Assembly: GCF_030269325.1 (NCBI RefSeq)
Contig: NZ_BSTD01000003.1
Span: 1,051,824 to 1,115,823 of the forward strand
Length of the DNA: 64,000 nt
Source of the DNA: Amycolatopsis sp. NBRC 101858
Lineage (GTDB): Bacteria > Actinomycetota > Actinomycetes > Mycobacteriales > Pseudonocardiaceae
Direction: 5' to 3'
Shown here: in pieces, positions 61,836-64,000 of the stretch
Numbering within the stretch: position 1 is the stretch's first letter
Layout of the letters: each line of letters opens with the position of its first letter
Notes under the pieces: generated by a model
What the model saw: only the letters and a program-made list of their open reading frames with translations
What the model was told of the DNA's origin: nothing
The model's database searches: none
Program-made: the position numbers and the translations under genes

Positions 61836-63005
61836 GTGTCGAGCACCGATGTTCCGACGCGGGAGGAACTGGTTCGCCGCGTGGCCGAACTGGCTCCCGC
61901 ACTGAAGAAGCACGCGAACTGGTCCGAGCAGAACCGGCGGGTGCACGACGAATCCATCGAGGCGCTCGCCGAGGCCGGCGTGTTCAAGCTGCGCCGCCCG
62001 AAGCGCTACGGCGGGTACGAAGCCGACACCCGGACGCTCGTCGACGTCGCCACCGAGATCGGCCGCGCCGACGGTTCGACCTCCTGGGTGGCTTCGGTGT
62101 ACTGGATCCCCACCTGGATGGCCTGCCACTTCCCGGAAGCGGTGCAGGACGAGGTGTTCTCGACCCCGGACGTGCGCGTGTGCGGCACGCTCAGCCCGTC
62201 CGCGATGGCCGCGCCGGTCGACGGCGGCGTCGTGGTGAACGGCAAGTGGGGCTTCATCAGCGGGGCGCTGCACGCCCAGTGGCAGGAGATCATCGCGATC
62301 CTCGTCCCGCCGGAGGGTCAGCCGTACCCGATCATGGCCCTGGTTCCGCTGTCGGACCTGCTGATCGTGGACGACTGGGACACCGCGGGCCTGCGCGGGA
62401 CCGGCAGCGTGTCGACGGTGGCCCAGGACGTCTTCATCCCGGCCGAGCGCGTGCTCCCGCTACCCGCGGTGCTGGAGGGGCAGGGCGGTGCGGCGGGCTC
62501 GATCTACCGGTCGCCGCTGCTGCCGGTCGCGTCGGTGTCGTCGGTCGGGACGCTGGTGGGCATGGCGAAGTCGGCCCAGGACAGCTTCCTCAAGCGGCTG
62601 CCGGACCGCAAGATCACCTACACCGCCTACGAATCGCAGCGCGAGGCCCCGATCACGCACCACCAGGTGGCCGAGTCGGCGATGAAGATCGACGAGGCCC
62701 AGTTCCACGCGCACCGGCTGGCCACGCTGGTCGACACCAAGGTCGCCGACGGCAGCCCGTGGAAGCTCGACGAGCGCGCGATCGCGCGGGCCGACCTCGG
62801 CGCGGTGGTCCGGCTGGCCAAGGAGTCCATCGACATCCTGGCCTCGGCCTCCGGCGGTTCGTCGATCTACCACGGCATCCCGATCCAGCGCATCGCCCGC
62901 GACGTCGCCGCGGTCAACCTCCACGCGCTGATGCACCCGAACACCAACACCGAGCTGTACGGCCGCGTCCTGTGCGGGCTCGAGCCCAACACGCTCTACA
63001 TCTAG
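61836..63005 (+). CDS. Acyl-CoA-dehydrogenase-fold flavin monooxygenase (HsaA/DszC-like group D)
   Basis: A 389-residue member of the acyl-CoA dehydrogenase superfamily. It has VRRVAELAPALKKHANWSEQNRRV, LRRPKRYGGYEAD, GRADGSTSWVASVY, VNGKWGFISGA, and a C-terminal domain with ESAMKIDEAQFHAHRLA and MHPNTNTELYGRVLCGL. It lacks the Glu base of true dehydrogenases at the usual place, as in group D flavin monooxygenases and N-hydroxylases (HsaA, DszC, KijD3 relatives). Likely needs reduced flavin from another protein. GTG at 61836 with TAGGAGG six bases upstream. Co-transcribed with the SnoaL-like gene 10 nt downstream. Confidence 0.85.
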   Translation: MSSTDVPTREELVRRVAELAPALKKHANWSEQNRRVHDESIEALAEAGVFKLRRPKRYGGYEADTRTLVDVATEIGRADGSTSWVASVYWIPTWMACHFPEAVQDEVFSTPDVRVCGTLSPSAMAAPVDGGVVVNGKWGFISGALHAQWQEIIAILVPPEGQPYPIMALVPLSDLLIVDDWDTAGLRGTGSVSTVAQDVFIPAERVLPLPAVLEGQGGAAGSIYRSPLLPVASVSSVGTLVGMAKSAQDSFLKRLPDRKITYTAYESQREAPITHHQVAESAMKIDEAQFHAHRLATLVDTKVADGSPWKLDERAIARADLGAVVRLAKESIDILASASGGSSIYHGIPIQRIARDVAAVNLHALMHPNTNTELYGRVLCGLEPNTLYI

Positions 63006-63015
63006 GGAGACCTCC

Positions 63016-63450
63016 ATGACCACGACCGAAGCCGGCACCGCGGCCGACCAGGCCGGGATCGCGGCCCTGACCCAGAAGGTCATCGCCGCGTGGGCCTACG
63101 GCGACGCCGACGGGTTCGCCAACGTCTTCACCGAAGACGGCACGATGATCCTGCCCGGCATCTTCAAGAAGGGGCGCGAAGAGATCCGCCTGTTCCTGAA
63201 GGAGTCGTTCGAGGGCAACTACAAGGGCACCCAGGTCACCGGCCGCCCGATCGAGATCCGCTTCTTCACCCCGGACTCCGGCGTCCTCATCACCCAGGGC
63301 GGCGTCCTCGCCGCGGGCGAGACCGAGGTCGCGGACTCCCAGTCGATCCGGGCATCCTGGACCGTCGTGAAGCGGGACGGCGCGTGGCACCTGGCGTCCT
63401 ACCAGAACACCCCGGCCAAGCAGCAGCTGCCGAAGCCGGGCACCGTCTGA
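63016..63450 (+). CDS. SnoaL-like / SgcJ-EcaC family small protein
   Basis: A 144-residue cone-shaped NTF2-fold protein: IAALTQKVIAAWAYGDADGFANVFTEDGTMILPG, GREEIRLFLKESFEGNYKGTQV, GVLITQGGVL, and SQSIRASWTVVKRDGAWHLASYQNTP. This matches the SgcJ/EcaC group found in natural product clusters and elsewhere. Such proteins bind small hydrophobic molecules and include cyclases, isomerases and hydroxylase helpers. It is the partner in an operon with the flavin enzyme upstream and followed by a strong terminator. Its catalytic role is not evident. Confidence 0.88.
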   Translation: MTTTEAGTAADQAGIAALTQKVIAAWAYGDADGFANVFTEDGTMILPGIFKKGREEIRLFLKESFEGNYKGTQVTGRPIEIRFFTPDSGVLITQGGVLAAGETEVADSQSIRASWTVVKRDGAWHLASYQNTPAKQQLPKPGTV

Positions 63451-63468
63451 CCCCGTCCCTCCCCACCG

Positions 63469-63508
63469 GAACCCGGGCCTCCCCTCGAGGCCCGGGTTCT
63501 TTTTTTGT
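63469..63508 (+). terminator. Intrinsic terminator with long T-tract
   Basis: A perfect 13-bp stem (GAACCCGGGCCTC / GAGGCCCGGGTTC) followed by eight T residues lies 19 bases after the SnoaL-like stop. It marks a likely right boundary of the plus-strand operon and of the cluster. Confidence 0.95.
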
Positions 63509-63517
63509 GGGCGGGCG

Positions 63518-64000
63518 CTACTCGAGCGTGAACACCTCCACCGGGTGCGGGACGCGGATCACGCCCGCCTTGGCTGTACCCAGCCCGGCGACGGCGTCGA
63601 GCAGCGACCCCCGATCCGGCGCACCACGCCACGGCTGATGACGGACGAACACCAAGAACTCGAGAAGCCGTTGACGCGTCTCGGAAACCGGGCATCCTCC
63701 CCGGCGCCCGAGTTCCCTTTCGCCGCCAGCCGCTACTCGAGCGTGAACACCTCCACCGGATGCGGGACCCGGACCACACCCGCCACCACCGTCCCCAACC
63801 CCGCGACAGCATCGAGCAGCGAATCCCGATCCGGCGCACCACGCCACGGCTGGTGACGGACGAACACCAAGGACTCGAGAAGCCGTTGACGCGTCTCGGA
63901 AACCGGGCATCCTCCCCGGCGCCCGAGTTCCCTTTCGCCGCCAGCCGCTACTCGAGCGTGAACACCTCCACCGGATGCGGGACCCGGACCACACCCGCCA
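63518..64000 (-). repeat. 215-bp direct tandem repeat, two full copies and part of a third
   Basis: The sequence CTACTCGAGCGTGAACACCT begins units at 63518, 63733 and 63948, giving an exact 215-bp period. Copies two and three are nearly identical; the first is more diverged (about 10-15 percent). Each unit includes, on the minus strand, the codons for PHPVEVFTLE and a TAG stop. It continues beyond the window. Confidence 0.92.
63948..64000 (-). CDS. 3' end of a gene entering from outside the window
   Basis: On the minus strand the last residues read GVVRVPHPVEVFTLE followed by TAG at 63948-63950. The two further copies of this tail downstream, at 63733 and 63518, are in the 215-bp repeat; because 215 is not a multiple of three they are out of frame with each other. 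Family not recognised. Confidence 0.45.
   Translation of the reverse strand, partial: AGVVRVPHPVEVFTLE

Noticed and set aside
63518..63994. 158-residue minus-strand frame through the 215-bp repeat
   Set aside because: It crosses frame-shifted copies of a gene tail and therefore mixes frames. Only the short terminal segment at 63948-64000 is supported.

Overview
The window is high-GC actinomycete DNA. Gene content and codon use (GTG and TTG starts, many GTGA/ATGA gene overlaps, a large NAD-glutamate dehydrogenase, EttA, a CopD-CtaG fusion, and a glycopeptide-type hydroxymandelate synthase) suggest Pseudonocardiaceae, most likely Amycolatopsis or a close relative. This is inference from family resemblance; no database was consulted. 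All functions come from reading translations by eye.

Layout. (1) Positions 1-16.9 kb hold housekeeping genes: an unknown conserved gene cut by the left edge, a thioesterase, the ~180 kDa NAD-glutamate dehydrogenase, a TPR protein with a repetitive tail, EttA, a copper/cytochrome-oxidase assembly membrane protein, a histidine phosphatase, an orphan sensor kinase, an MFS transporter and a secreted small I36-type protein. (2) Positions 16.9-19.2 kb are gene-poor: about seven tandem ~69-bp degenerate repeats, a decayed tRNA-like copy, an intact tRNA-Arg(TCT) and one small basic ORF. (3) Positions 19.2 to about 58.6 kb, possibly to 63.5 kb, form a large non-ribosomal peptide biosynthetic gene cluster made of short, mostly divergently arranged operons. 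(4) From 63.5 kb to the right edge there is a 215-bp tandem repeat carrying the 3' end of a gene that enters from outside.

The cluster. 4-Hydroxyphenylglycine (Hpg) supply is encoded by HmaS, an HpgT-type aminotransferase and a DAHP synthase, with a GlcD-family FAD oxidase and an Asp/Glu-racemase-superfamily protein apparently standing in for the usual FMN hydroxymandelate oxidase. The peptide machinery is strongly dissociated: an A-T-C-A-T protein, an A-T protein, a truncated adenylation C-subdomain plus carrier protein, two free-standing condensation domains, two MbtH proteins, and an alpha/beta-hydrolase with a Cys where a thioesterase normally has Ser. No epimerase domain or fused thioesterase is present. 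Tailoring genes include an FADH2 halogenase, an HpaB-type hydroxylase, two related P450s, an F420/FMN LLM oxidoreductase, an epoxide hydrolase and an acyl-CoA-dehydrogenase-like flavoenzyme. A translationally coupled operon of acylating aldehyde dehydrogenase, 4-hydroxy-2-oxovalerate-type aldolase, KAS III and ACP faces an aminotransferase-SDR operon. Run in the biosynthetic direction, these could build an unusual gamma-hydroxy (or keto) amino acid. An intracellular substrate-binding-protein fold, coupled to one free condensation domain, is the strangest component.

The product cannot be named from sequence. A chlorinated, Hpg-type aryl-containing short peptide with an unusual acyl or amino-acid extender is the best reading. 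No pathway-specific regulator and no Van-type resistance genes are visible in the window.
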